Source: UBA4582 sp038106185
GTDB lineage: Bacteria > Pseudomonadota > Gammaproteobacteria > Pseudomonadales > Azotimanducaceae
Direction: 5' to 3'
NCBI GenBank assembly: GCA_038106185.1
Contig: JAYODE010000003.1
Span: 1-64,000, forward strand
DNA: 64,000 bases
The position numbers were made by a program, and so were the translations under genes. Shown piece by piece: positions 26,089 through 35,228 of the stretch; the stretch's first letter is position 1, and each line of letters begins with the position of its first letter. The notes below the pieces were generated by a model, which ran no database searches, was not told the origin of the DNA, and was given only the letters and a program-made list of their open reading frames with translations.

Positions 26089-26811
26089 ATGAAAAAAGAC
26101 ACAGTTTATGCACAGCCTCAAGCTATCATCGAAGCCTTCACCTTCGACGGCCAGGTCGCGGACGTCTTTGAAAACATGATCAATCGCTCGGTGCCCGGCT
26201 ATCAATTGATACTGGATATGATTGGCTTACTGACCGAAAAATACGCTCAGCCTCACTCCAATTGCTATGATTTGGGTTGCTCGTTAGGCGCCTCGACCTT
26301 GAAGATCCGCCAACATCTGCCCGCAACCTGTCACGTCATCGGCGTTGATAATTCAAGCGCCATGGTTGAACGCTGTCGCACCAATATTGCTCGAGACCAC
26401 AGCCAAGCCAGCGTGGAGATTCGAGAAGAGGCGATGCAGATCACTCAGATCCATAATGCTTCCATTGTAGTGCTGAATTTCACGCTGCAATTTATCAAAG
26501 ACGAGCAACGTACCGATCTACTCAAAAGGATCGCCAGTAGCATGCTACCCGGCGGCGCTATGATTCTGTCGGAAAAACTTCGGTTTGAGGACTCAAACAT
26601 GCAACAGCAAATGACTGAGTTGCACCATAACTTCAAAAAATATCAAGGCTATAGCGATTTAGAGATAGCCCAGAAACGCGCGGCTTTGGAGAATGTTCTT
26701 GTTCCAAACACTGAACAGGAACATCTGGAACGTTTGACCGAATCTGGCTTCAGTTCAGTCCAAATGGTCATGCGTTGTTTGAATTTTGCTACGTTTCTCG
26801 CTATCAAATAG
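26089..26811 (+). CDS. cmoA: Carboxy-S-adenosyl-L-methionine synthase CmoA
   Basis: CmoA makes carboxy-SAM from SAM and prephenate for the wobble-uridine modification cmo5U34 of tRNAs. The 240-residue length, the SAM site YDLGCSLGASTLKI (about residues 59-72), GVDNSSAMVERC and the C-terminal MVMRCLNFATFLAIK fit CmoA. The gene precedes cmoB, as is usual, but with another gene between them. The ribosome site is weak. Confidence 0.96.
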   Translation: MKKDTVYAQPQAIIEAFTFDGQVADVFENMINRSVPGYQLILDMIGLLTEKYAQPHSNCYDLGCSLGASTLKIRQHLPATCHVIGVDNSSAMVERCRTNIARDHSQASVEIREEAMQITQIHNASIVVLNFTLQFIKDEQRTDLLKRIASSMLPGGAMILSEKLRFEDSNMQQQMTELHHNFKKYQGYSDLEIAQKRAALENVLVPNTEQEHLERLTESGFSSVQMVMRCLNFATFLAIK

Positions 26812-26812
26812 C

Positions 26813-27367
26813 ATGCAGGACTTTCTCGACGAACAGGCGTATCGAGCGCTTCAGCCTCGCCTTCAGACAGGCCAGGCGGGCCTGCTCATACCTCGCCAGG
26901 TAGCGCGCAGCTTCTTCCTTCGCACGCCCAATGCCGCCATTCGGCAAGCGACTGGCCGATCTGCACTCAGGACCAAGTTGCTGATCTGGATCGGCGTCAT
27001 TACGGCACCATTACTGTTTGTACTAGCCGCCGCTCACTTTATTCAGAACGCAGGCTGGGCCGCTACCATAATGGTGCCCCTACTGGGTATTTTCTGGACG
27101 ATTCTCGCGGGATTAACCGGCGACAAAGGTACCTTTCTGCAAGGTACTCTCGCCATGATCTTAGGTCTCGTGGCAGCGGCCCTGATGCCGACAGAATATG
27201 GGGTTCCAATAGGCCTGATCAGCCTCTCCCTATGGATTCACAGAAATGTCTATTTCGTTGCAGAATTCTTCTTGCTGCGTATTATCAGTCAGTCTTTTCC
27301 TGCCTTTGACATGCTTGTTGAGCATATTGAAATTCTTGATAACGAGGCTGGAGAGGTTAATACCTGA
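26813..27367 (+). CDS. Unknown membrane protein inserted between cmoA and cmoB
   Basis: This 184-residue protein starts one base after the cmoA stop and ends directly before the cmoB GTG, so all three are tightly coupled. It has a soluble N-terminus of about 65 residues and then three or four hydrophobic segments: LIWIGVITAPLLFVLAAAHF, ATIMVPLLGIFWTILAGL, GTLAMILGLVAAALM and a fourth before the acidic tail. I do not recognise the family. The position suggests a role linked to the tRNA-modification operon, but only co-transcription is visible. Confidence 0.7.
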   Translation: MQDFLDEQAYRALQPRLQTGQAGLLIPRQVARSFFLRTPNAAIRQATGRSALRTKLLIWIGVITAPLLFVLAAAHFIQNAGWAATIMVPLLGIFWTILAGLTGDKGTFLQGTLAMILGLVAAALMPTEYGVPIGLISLSLWIHRNVYFVAEFFLLRIISQSFPAFDMLVEHIEILDNEAGEVNT

Positions 27368-28372
27368 GTGGCCATGACGACTATTAACGCCTTAACCGAA
27401 CATTTCTTCACCGCGACTCTGCGGCACCATAGCCAATTTGGCAGCCTGGCAAACCACCATTCGGCACTTGCAGAGGCACTGAAGACAGAATTTGCTGCAC
27501 GCAAGCACGGCAGGCAGGCTGAATGGGACGCCGCCTTTGCCGAGCTGCCGGCTGTGCTACCAAGCACTTATAATCTTGGCCATGAGGGCGTCAGCATTGG
27601 ACTGGAAAGCGACTTGCAGACTCCTGCAGCCGCTCTAGAAAAACAACTTCAGCAGTTTACGCCCTGGCGCAAAGGCCCCTGGCGCTTGTTTGGCGTTGAT
27701 GTCGACACCGAATGGCGCTCTGACTGGAAATGGCAGCGCTTGCGCCCCCATATCTCGTCGCTCAAGGACCGTACTGTTCTAGATATTGGTTGTGGTAACG
27801 GCTACCATTTATTCAAAATGGTCGATGAAGGAGCGGCTTTGGCAGTGGGTATTGACCCGACTCGATTGTTTCTCTACCAGTTCCATGTCTGTAAAAAATA
27901 TCTGCCAAACTTGCCCGTTCACCTCTTGCCCCTTCGCAGTGAACACCTCCCTGCGTTCAACCTGTTCGACACAGTATTTTCGCTGGGTGTCCTTTATCAT
28001 CGCCGCTCACCCATAGATCACTTAACAGAGCTGGGGGGGTTTTTACGGCCTGGCGGCGAGCTGGTACTGGAAACACTGGTTGTACCCGGCGACGAAACCA
28101 CCCTGCTGGTGCCTAAAGACCGCTATGCGAAGATGGCAAATGTGTGGTTTTTGCCGGCGGTGCCCATGCTTGAAACCTGGTTAAGTCGCGCCGGGTTTGT
28201 CAATGTTCGAACAGTAGATGTTAATCAAACCAGTCGCTTGGAACAGCGGCAAACAGATTGGATGACATTCCAGTCACTTGCGGACTTTCTCGACCCAAAC
28301 GATCCTAACAAAACATATGAGGGGTACCCTGCACCCAGGCGCGCTATAACCATTGCCGAAAAACCAGGCTAA
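27368..28372 (+). CDS. cmoB: tRNA U34 carboxymethyltransferase CmoB
   Basis: CmoB transfers the carboxymethyl group of carboxy-SAM to hydroxyuridine-34 of tRNAs reading family-box codons. The 334-residue protein matches strongly: PWRKGPWRLFGVDVDTEWRS, then LDIGCGNGYH, VGIDPTRLFLYQF, FSLGVLYHRRSP and SLADFLDPNDPNKTYEGYPAPRRA. The GTG start (eleven bases after a GAGAGG site) is preferred over an ATG two codons on, which is too far from it. It starts right after the stop of the membrane-protein gene. Confidence 0.97.
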   Translation: MAMTTINALTEHFFTATLRHHSQFGSLANHHSALAEALKTEFAARKHGRQAEWDAAFAELPAVLPSTYNLGHEGVSIGLESDLQTPAAALEKQLQQFTPWRKGPWRLFGVDVDTEWRSDWKWQRLRPHISSLKDRTVLDIGCGNGYHLFKMVDEGAALAVGIDPTRLFLYQFHVCKKYLPNLPVHLLPLRSEHLPAFNLFDTVFSLGVLYHRRSPIDHLTELGGFLRPGGELVLETLVVPGDETTLLVPKDRYAKMANVWFLPAVPMLETWLSRAGFVNVRTVDVNQTSRLEQRQTDWMTFQSLADFLDPNDPNKTYEGYPAPRRAITIAEKPG

Positions 28373-28380
28373 GCGATGAC

Positions 28381-28845
28381 CTAATCAGACATTTGATGCC
28401 GAGCGGCATGAGCATCAAGATACGACCAGATCATATCATTGATAGATCGCTGATTTGCCTCGGATATTTTCGAATTAACGCGCTCGGATTCCGCCAGATC
28501 CACCTTCTCGTGGAGTGCTATCAGCGCAACGGTTAGCTGGTCATGCACAGCGTCGACCGCTTCCAACGTGAGCGAGTTCGGTTCAAGTTTCGATAACTCG
28601 AGCAGTCGCTGGGTAGCTTCACCGTTGTTCAGCAAAGAGGCGACTCGGTCAAACAATTGCTGAATAGCGCGAATATCTTGCATACGCCGTTCAATGCCAT
28701 AACCCAGCTCCGCACCAAGTGCGCGCATCAATTGAGTCGTTAGCATCGCATCAGCTTGCGAATAGGCCGTCTTTAAGTTCGGTATCAACGTCGATGTCAG
28801 ACGCTGAGCCAGCAGGTCCAGAGCTTGTTCTGCATGGGGAATCAT
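28381..28845 (-). CDS. Unknown helical protein coupled to an ACAD10/11-like kinase-fold gene
   Basis: This 154-residue protein is not recognised. It is mostly helical, with no signal or membrane segment, and repeats Leu, Gln and Ala in coiled-coil-like spacing (RRMQDIRAIQQLFDRVASLL). Its ATG overlaps the stop of the upstream phosphotransferase-fold gene by four bases (ATGA), so the two are translationally coupled and may act together. It converges on cmoB. Confidence 0.75.
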   Translation of the reverse strand: MIPHAEQALDLLAQRLTSTLIPNLKTAYSQADAMLTTQLMRALGAELGYGIERRMQDIRAIQQLFDRVASLLNNGEATQRLLELSKLEPNSLTLEAVDAVHDQLTVALIALHEKVDLAESERVNSKISEANQRSINDMIWSYLDAHAARHQMSD

Positions 28846-29873
28846 ATATCAGCACCATATTTGTGACTGGAATGTGACGACAGATAATCGAGTAAAATGC
28901 GGTTTTGTCGGTCAGTCATCATCCAACCGGCCATGGCAAGAATAGCGGCCTGGCTTTCACCATTTTGAAAATTTTCAGTCGACGAAATCCAGATGGCTAC
29001 GCCCTTCAAGGCCGCAAATATTCGCCACCAGATAAACTGCTTTCGGTCGACACGCATGCCGCTGCTCTTCTCCCAAATCGCAATGGCTTGGTTCGGTGGC
29101 AGCAACCGACCCGCTAATGCGGGCTGATCCCAGCTCCATAAGGGATCAAGGCTCCAGGCCAGATCCTCCAGGGGGTCGCCGATGTGACACATCTCCCAAT
29201 CAAGTATCGCGGTAATGGCACCGTCTGGCTCAAACAAAAAGTTGCCACTACGATAGTCACCATGAACTATGGCTAATTTCTCTGGCGGTGCGGGTAAGTT
29301 GCGTCGCAACCAGCGGATCGCTGCCGCTGCTATGGGTTGTGGGCGCAGCGCATCGGCGGTAATGACTTGCGCCCAGTACTCCAGTTGCTCACTTGCGCAG
29401 TTGCTGGGCAGCGGCAAATCAGTCAGTTTGTCGAATCCAAGCGCAACGGGATCGAGCGCCGCAATTCGGCCAAGGATTTGCCATTTCTGCTCACCGATAT
29501 TGAGCCTTTGAGCGTCGCTCAGGTCTGCTGTCGCACTGATACCCACCGGGACTTCTTCCATGATACTAAAGGGTCGCTGCAGCCAGACAGGGTCATCTTC
29601 AAGGTACAGCGCCTCAGGCACGGGTATCTCTGTTGGGTAGATGGCACGATAGGCACCATATTCAAGCGCTCGCTCGGTATCGATCAAACTGCTCGGTGGG
29701 TCACACCGGAGAATTAATCCACGCTCACCCTGAACAGAAGAGACTTGCAGGCGATAGGTGTCACGTGATGCGCCGCCAAAAATCTGAGTAATCGCCTTAA
29801 CCTCAACCTGGGTCTGCCACTGTTTTGACAAATAGACTGCGATACTCTGCTGAATAGCTTCTAGCGATAACAC
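28842..29873 (-). CDS. Aminoglycoside phosphotransferase-fold protein, ACAD10/11-like
   Basis: This protein has 343 residues from a GTG start that has GGAGA six bases upstream; an upstream ATG at 29945 has none. The kinase-like fold is shown by the catalytic loop VHGDYRSGNFLFEP and AILDWEMCHIGDPLEDLAW. In animals and bacteria this type is found with acyl-CoA dehydrogenases (ACAD10/ACAD11, family knowledge), and it may phosphorylate 4-hydroxyacyl-CoAs. Here a DmdC-type acyl-CoA dehydrogenase is the next gene upstream on the same strand, which supports that reading. Confidence 0.85.
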   Translation of the reverse strand: MLSLEAIQQSIAVYLSKQWQTQVEVKAITQIFGGASRDTYRLQVSSVQGERGLILRCDPPSSLIDTERALEYGAYRAIYPTEIPVPEALYLEDDPVWLQRPFSIMEEVPVGISATADLSDAQRLNIGEQKWQILGRIAALDPVALGFDKLTDLPLPSNCASEQLEYWAQVITADALRPQPIAAAAIRWLRRNLPAPPEKLAIVHGDYRSGNFLFEPDGAITAILDWEMCHIGDPLEDLAWSLDPLWSWDQPALAGRLLPPNQAIAIWEKSSGMRVDRKQFIWWRIFAALKGVAIWISSTENFQNGESQAAILAMAGWMMTDRQNRILLDYLSSHSSHKYGADI

Positions 29874-30018
29874 AAGGTGTCTCCAAACAGGAATGGCGAT
29901 AAACAGCCCTCTCGCCACTATAGCACCTGCACCCAGGGCTGGCATCTGGGTTTTTTATTCTTGGCTGAGATGGTCTGGACTGGAGTGGACTAGAGAAGAC
30001 GAGAGTAGAGTCGAATCG

Positions 30019-31782
30019 TTAGAACTCTTCTACCGGAAAGTCCATGGTCAAGGTCGCTGCCGCACTGACACCACTGAGATATGCCTGAGCTCTCGGCATA
30101 ATTTGTTCAAAATAAAAACCAGCCGTCGAGATTTTCGCCTCATAAAAGCCCCCTTCGTTCCGCAACGAAGTCGCAATCAACGCAGACCTGGCCATCAGCC
30201 AGCCAGCAATAATGGTACCGGTGCCCATCAGATAGTTATAAGCCACCGCACTCGCAAGATGCTCCTGTTCTCCTGCTCGACTCAAAACAAAGTTCGTGAC
30301 CTGCCTGAGCTGCCTCGAAGCGCCCTGCAGGCTTGACTCCATCGCAGGAAAGACGTCCGCCAGCGCCACTGCAGTCTCGTCAACCTCATCGAGCAGTTTA
30401 AACAGCGCTTTACCTTGATCACGTAGCACCTTGCGACCGATCAAATCGTTGGCTTGTATGCCGGTCGTACCCTCATAGATCGTCGTAATCCGTGCATCAC
30501 GCATCAACTGGGCAGCGCCTGTCTCTTCAATAAAACCCATACCGCCATGGACCTGAACGCCCAGCGAGGTGACTTCCTGAGAGACTTCCGTTGACCAGGC
30601 CTTGGAGATGGGCGTCAACAGCTCAGCGCGCAACATCGCACTCGTACGCTGGCTCTCATCAAGCGCCTTGTGCGCATAATCAAAGGCTGCCGAGGTGACA
30701 TAGCAGAGTGCTCGAGACGCCTCACTGAGGGCTCGCATGAGCAACAGCATGCGACGAACGTCTGGATGGTGAATGATGGGACTTTTACCTGGCACATTCG
30801 GCACCTGGCCCTGCACTCGATCACGGGCGTATCGCACAGCCTGCTGATAGGCTCGGTCTGATAAAGCGACGCCCTGGACACCGACATTCAAGCGAGCATG
30901 GTTCATCATAGTGAACATGTAGCTCAGACCCATATTTTCCTCACCCACCAGGTAGCCAATTGCGCCCCCCCGGTCACCAAAAGCCATGACACAGGTCGGA
31001 CTACCATGAATGCCCATTTTATGCTCGACGGAGCGAGCATAGACATCATTGCGAGCCCCGAGCTTGCCTGTTTCATCCACTAAATATTTGGGCACAAGGA
31101 ACAAAGAGATACCCTTGACACCTGTCGGCGCACCCTCAAGGCGAGCCAGTACCAGATGCACCACATTCGTTGTCATACTGTGGTCGCCCCAGGTGATAAA
31201 GATTTTGGTTCCAAACAGTTTGTAATGATCACCATGGGGTACGGCTTTAGTTCGTACCGAAGACAGGTCTGAGCCAGCCTGAGACTCCGTCAGATTCATG
31301 GTCCCGGTCCATTCACCGCTGATCATTTTGGGCAGGTAACTGGCCTTGATAGCCGCACTCGCATGATGCTCGATCGCCTCGATGGCACCTTGGCCCAGCA
31401 TCGGACACAAAGCAAAGCTGACATTGGCTGCCGACCACATTTCCATCGTTGCCAGCCCGACACTCTCCGGCAGCCCCATGCCACCAAACTCGGGATTACA
31501 GGGTAAAGTCGGCCAGCCATTGGCCGTGAACTTTGCATAGGCCTCGGCGAATCCACTGGCCTCTCTCACCTGATCACCGACGACACGCGCACCGATCAGA
31601 TCACCCACCTTGTTCAGGGGCGCCAATACCTCACCCGCAAAGCGCGCCGCCTCCCCCAAAACAGATGCAACCAAGGCGGGAGAACTGTCGCCGAAGGCCG
31701 GCAGCGCACATACTTGGGGCAGGTCTGCCAAATGGTTAAGTGCGAACAACATATCCGCGATGGGTGCCTGGTAGTCTGCCAT
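30019..31782 (-). CDS. Acyl-CoA dehydrogenase of the DmdC (3-methylmercaptopropionyl-CoA dehydrogenase) type
   Basis: This 587-residue protein is longer than ordinary acyl-CoA dehydrogenases because of a C-terminal helical extension, as in DmdC. Landmarks are NPEFGGMGLPE, MNLTESQAGSDLSSVRTKA, EHKMGIHGSPTC and the catalytic-Glu segment IYEGTTGIQANDLIGRK at about residue 435. AGGAG precedes the ATG. DmdC acts on methylmercaptopropionyl-CoA from DMSP demethylation, but this family is broad and many members act on ordinary acyl-CoAs, so DMSP use is a possibility only. No dmdA, dmdB or dmdD gene is close by. Confidence 0.9.
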   Translation of the reverse strand: MADYQAPIADMLFALNHLADLPQVCALPAFGDSSPALVASVLGEAARFAGEVLAPLNKVGDLIGARVVGDQVREASGFAEAYAKFTANGWPTLPCNPEFGGMGLPESVGLATMEMWSAANVSFALCPMLGQGAIEAIEHHASAAIKASYLPKMISGEWTGTMNLTESQAGSDLSSVRTKAVPHGDHYKLFGTKIFITWGDHSMTTNVVHLVLARLEGAPTGVKGISLFLVPKYLVDETGKLGARNDVYARSVEHKMGIHGSPTCVMAFGDRGGAIGYLVGEENMGLSYMFTMMNHARLNVGVQGVALSDRAYQQAVRYARDRVQGQVPNVPGKSPIIHHPDVRRMLLLMRALSEASRALCYVTSAAFDYAHKALDESQRTSAMLRAELLTPISKAWSTEVSQEVTSLGVQVHGGMGFIEETGAAQLMRDARITTIYEGTTGIQANDLIGRKVLRDQGKALFKLLDEVDETAVALADVFPAMESSLQGASRQLRQVTNFVLSRAGEQEHLASAVAYNYLMGTGTIIAGWLMARSALIATSLRNEGGFYEAKISTAGFYFEQIMPRAQAYLSGVSAAATLTMDFPVEEF

Positions 31783-31987
31783 TCCGTCTCCTGATTTTAG
31801 GCTTGAACTTGAGGTTGGGACACAAAAGCGTTTTACATTAGCCTTTCATCAGCGGCATGCCGATTTAGACCCGTCTGGCGTTTAGCCGCCCGCCAGTATA
31901 ACGCAATCGCACGCCGAGCATCAGGCAAGTCTTCACGCCGGTCTGACACGGATTGTCTTAGTCCTGACAACGCCGTAACATCACGCA

Positions 31988-32965
31988 ATGGAGATCCTTC
32001 ACATCTTTTTTGTCATTCTGATGACACTGTTGCTCGTTTTCGTTCTGGGCCCTCGGCCGCGACTCGATGCCCGCGCGCCAGCGGTTAGAGTGCCGCCAGG
32101 CTTAACCGGCACCGACTTGGAGAACTGGCTGATCGGCAGTGAGGCTCGAATCAGGCATATTATCGATGGCACCGAGGCGAGGATCGTCTGGCAAGATCCG
32201 GCAAACCCAGCCAAAACTCCCCTGTGTTTTTTGTATATCCACGGATTTTCGGCTTCTCGCCAGGAAACAGCTCCCGTGACAGAGCGTCTGGCCGCAATCT
32301 ATGGCGCCAATATGCTTGATGCTCGATTGGAGGGTCACGGCCTCGAGTATGGGGGCATGAATGACGAGGCAGAACGTTGGCTGCAAAGCCTGGTTGATGC
32401 TTGGGAGATCGCCACTCGAATTGGCGAACGCGTGGTGATAGTTGCCACTTCGACCGGTGCACCCCTGTCAGTATGGCTCGCCTCGCAACCTGGCGCAGCC
32501 GAGAGGATTCAGGCGATTCTCATGATGGCACCTAACTTCAAAATCCGTAATCCCTTCGGATTCCTCCTTACTTGGCCTTGGGCTCCTTACTGGGTACCGT
32601 TGCTGCTGGGTAAGTTCCATGAGTGGGAACCTGAAACCGCCGAGCACGGCTTGTTTTGGACAAATCGTTATTCGACCCTGGCATTGATCGAGATGCAAAA
32701 AATCGTTGATTGGGCCAACAAGCAGCCGCTGAACCAATTCAAGATTCCGCTGGCCATGATGTATTTGCGCAACGATACAACCATTGACTCGAAGGCAGCC
32801 GTCAGGGCTCTGCTGCAATGGGGTGGAGACATCAAGAAGACCATACCAGTGACCCTGGATGGCGACGTTGAGTCCCATGTGTTTACCGGTCGCCTAGGCG
32901 GGCCACACAGAACCGATTGGACGATTGACGAATTTCAGCAATTTCTCGAGACCACCTTTGCTTGA
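31988..32965 (+). CDS. Alpha/beta hydrolase with N-terminal membrane anchor
   Basis: This 325-residue protein has a hydrophobic start (residues about 5-20) that fits a membrane anchor. The hydrolase fold follows. The oxyanion loop is YIHGFSAS (about 83-90), the nucleophile Ser155 lies in ATSTGAP, and the likely acid and histidine are in YLRNDTTID and ESHVFTG near the end. The nucleophile elbow is T-S-T-G, with Ala instead of the first Gly of GxSxG. A lipase or esterase role is likely; the substrate is unknown. It overlaps the diguanylate cyclase gene at its 3' end. Confidence 0.78.
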   Translation: MEILHIFFVILMTLLLVFVLGPRPRLDARAPAVRVPPGLTGTDLENWLIGSEARIRHIIDGTEARIVWQDPANPAKTPLCFLYIHGFSASRQETAPVTERLAAIYGANMLDARLEGHGLEYGGMNDEAERWLQSLVDAWEIATRIGERVVIVATSTGAPLSVWLASQPGAAERIQAILMMAPNFKIRNPFGFLLTWPWAPYWVPLLLGKFHEWEPETAEHGLFWTNRYSTLALIEMQKIVDWANKQPLNQFKIPLAMMYLRNDTTIDSKAAVRALLQWGGDIKKTIPVTLDGDVESHVFTGRLGGPHRTDWTIDEFQQFLETTFA

Positions 32966-34298
32966 ACGCTCGGCGCAGGCCTTCAGGCAGTTGGCACTGC
33001 CCGCTACGGTGCTTGCCTTAACCTTTCTCGGCGCACCTTACTTTAATCTCCTGCCCGCCTCCGTCAGCGGTGTTTTTGAAACGGGACCCTACTGGGCAGC
33101 CTTGCTTACGCTGACCTTGGCTGTGGCATTTAATCGCAGCAGAGTGGCCTTGTTCACGCTGGCGCTACTCGGCGGCTTCTTTGTTCATCAACGCCTGGGC
33201 ACCGACGCACCACTCTGGCACTTCGTCGTCTACGGATTGATACCCGTCAACTTAGCCATGATCAGCTGCTACCGAGAGCGGGGCTTGCTCACGCAGCCTG
33301 GTTACCTGCGACTAGCCCTGATCGGCGTGCAGGTGGGGATCCTGACCTGGTTTCTCAATCATGACACAGACCTGTTGGATGCCTGGTTGCAGTTAGATGA
33401 TGGGATTCGTGGTGAAGCAGAACAGCGCCTGCCGGGGCAATTCGCCAGCCTATCGCCGATCGACTCGCCGTCTGCCGCTACGACACTACTCGACTGGCGC
33501 AGAGTCATCAGTGCTGCGCTTGCGCCCCTGACGCCCATCGAAGCCCTATTGCTGTTGCTGGCTGCTGTCACGATCACCGTTGCCAGCTGGCATTTCAATA
33601 CAGCCGTCGGCTTTGCCATGTTCGGCGCAGGTGCAGGCTACTATCTGATGATATTAAGTGGTCCCGAAACATTGGTCGCTGATGCTTATATGCTGGCCTG
33701 CCTGGCACTATTGGGGATCGGCCTGTTGCGTGACTCGTACAACATGGCCTATCGAGATGAGTTGACGGGTCTGCCGCAGAGACGTGCTCTGAATGAGCAG
33801 CTGCTGGCGGTTGGCAATCGTTACAGTCTGGCGATGCTGGATATCGATCACTTCAAAAAATTCAATGACGTCCACGGTCACGATGTCGGCGATCAGGTCC
33901 TGCAGATGGTTGCCAGCCAGATTAAAAAAGTCGCTGGCGGTGGTAAGGCGTTTCGGTATGGCGGCGAAGAGTTCGCCGTCATCTTTAATGGCAAGGATAA
34001 GGAAGATGCCGCCTATTTTCTTGAGAAGGTTCGTAAAGCCATCGCTGCGTATGAACTGGTAATTCGCGCCGATGAGCGTCTGGACGATACAACCAAGAAA
34101 AAGATCCAGGCCAAGCGCCAACGCGGAACTCAGCCTAAAGTGGTTAAAAAAGCCTCCAAAAAGGTCAGTGTAACAATCAGTATCGGTGTTGCCGAAAGGG
34201 ATCAACCTGGTCAGACACCGGAAGAGGTTTTAATACTGGCTGATAAGGCCCTGTATGATGCGAAAAACGCCGGGCGGAATCGCATCGCCAGCGCTTAA
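32925..34298 (+). CDS. Membrane diguanylate cyclase (GGDEF)
   Basis: This protein of up to 457 residues starts at a TTG that overlaps the hydrolase gene by 41 bases, or at a TTG eleven codons later. Neither has a clear ribosome site. Residues about 25-270 carry seven or so membrane segments. A GGDEF domain follows with DELTGLP (278-284), LDIDHFKKFND and the active-site loop RYGGEEF (344-350). No RxxD inhibitory site lies just before the loop, so product inhibition at that site is unlikely. A Lys/Arg-rich insertion of about 35 residues (386-412) interrupts the domain. It makes cyclic di-GMP from GTP. Confidence 0.9.
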   Translation: MTNFSNFSRPPLLERSAQAFRQLALPATVLALTFLGAPYFNLLPASVSGVFETGPYWAALLTLTLAVAFNRSRVALFTLALLGGFFVHQRLGTDAPLWHFVVYGLIPVNLAMISCYRERGLLTQPGYLRLALIGVQVGILTWFLNHDTDLLDAWLQLDDGIRGEAEQRLPGQFASLSPIDSPSAATTLLDWRRVISAALAPLTPIEALLLLLAAVTITVASWHFNTAVGFAMFGAGAGYYLMILSGPETLVADAYMLACLALLGIGLLRDSYNMAYRDELTGLPQRRALNEQLLAVGNRYSLAMLDIDHFKKFNDVHGHDVGDQVLQMVASQIKKVAGGGKAFRYGGEEFAVIFNGKDKEDAAYFLEKVRKAIAAYELVIRADERLDDTTKKKIQAKRQRGTQPKVVKKASKKVSVTISIGVAERDQPGQTPEEVLILADKALYDAKNAGRNRIASA

Positions 34299-34328
34299 CC
34301 CGCTCGACTGTTCAGAGCAGGCCATGGA

Positions 34329-35150
34329 TCAGGCTAGTATTTCGTCGATCCACTCCAGGAGATCCTGCGTCACTTGATCCCGATTGATCTCATTGAACAT
34401 TTCATGTCGTCCACCTGGATAGTAGTGCTTATCAATCCTTTTAACGCCAGCGGCGCGCCAGCACTGTTCAAGAAATTGCAAACCCTTGAGTTTGTCGTTA
34501 ATAGGATCGGCATCACCGGCAATCAATAGAACTGGCAGATCGGGTTCGATTGCGGCTAACAAGAGGGGATCGAGTCGCCGCGGGTCGGTTCGGTCCATCC
34601 CGTTGATCACGGTTTGACCCTCGAATCCGCAGAGGGGGTCAGCAACATAACGATCGACCTCTGCCTCATCACGACTCAGCCACTCATAGCCGGTACGATC
34701 AACAAAACCGCTATTATAGGCAAGCATAGGATCGCCGGGTTTGCGCAGAGTCGTTCCCGACAGGACCAGCGCCGCCAGTTTGCTGGAGCCAGTCGGCGCA
34801 TATTGTTGGGCCGCAGCTGCACCCATGCTGTGTCCCAGCAGAATAACCGGTAAATGGCTCGATGCTGCACGGTCAACCAGTAGGTCGAGGTCCGCGACCA
34901 ATGCATCCCATCCACCGCGACCAAAATCGCCAAGACCCGAAGGGCCGCTGGTTTTGCCATGGGCTCTGTGATCCATCGCCAGAACATTCAGTCCAGCCCC
35001 GTTGAGCCAGCCCACCAGCCGCTCATAGCGCAATGCATGCTCTGCCATGCCATGGGCTATGACGACTGTCGCTCGCGCCTCGTCGACAGGCCAGGAATAG
35101 GCTTGAATCGGCCATTGGTCAACTTGAGATAGATAGGTGAACGATTCCAA
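34329..35150 (-). CDS. Alpha/beta hydrolase, monoacylglycerol-lipase-like
   Basis: This 273-residue protein starts at a TTG with AGGAG eight bases upstream. The catalytic triad is clear: Ser in GHSMGAAA, Asp in LIAGDADPIND and His in GGRHEMFNE. HGMAEHALRY is the oxyanion loop, and FTYLSQVDQWPI is the typical N-terminus of monoacylglycerol lipase/lysophospholipase YqjE- or PldB-like proteins. It probably cleaves acylglycerols or lysophospholipids in the cytoplasm. It converges on the diguanylate cyclase gene. Confidence 0.88.
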   Translation of the reverse strand: MESFTYLSQVDQWPIQAYSWPVDEARATVVIAHGMAEHALRYERLVGWLNGAGLNVLAMDHRAHGKTSGPSGLGDFGRGGWDALVADLDLLVDRAASSHLPVILLGHSMGAAAAQQYAPTGSSKLAALVLSGTTLRKPGDPMLAYNSGFVDRTGYEWLSRDEAEVDRYVADPLCGFEGQTVINGMDRTDPRRLDPLLLAAIEPDLPVLLIAGDADPINDKLKGLQFLEQCWRAAGVKRIDKHYYPGGRHEMFNEINRDQVTQDLLEWIDEILA

Positions 35151-35228
35151 TCCGTTAGCTCCTGTCTGAGGGTCGCTGAAATTCTTGGATAATCTCTAGT
35201 CAGGACTCAAAATGCAAACCAGAAACAG

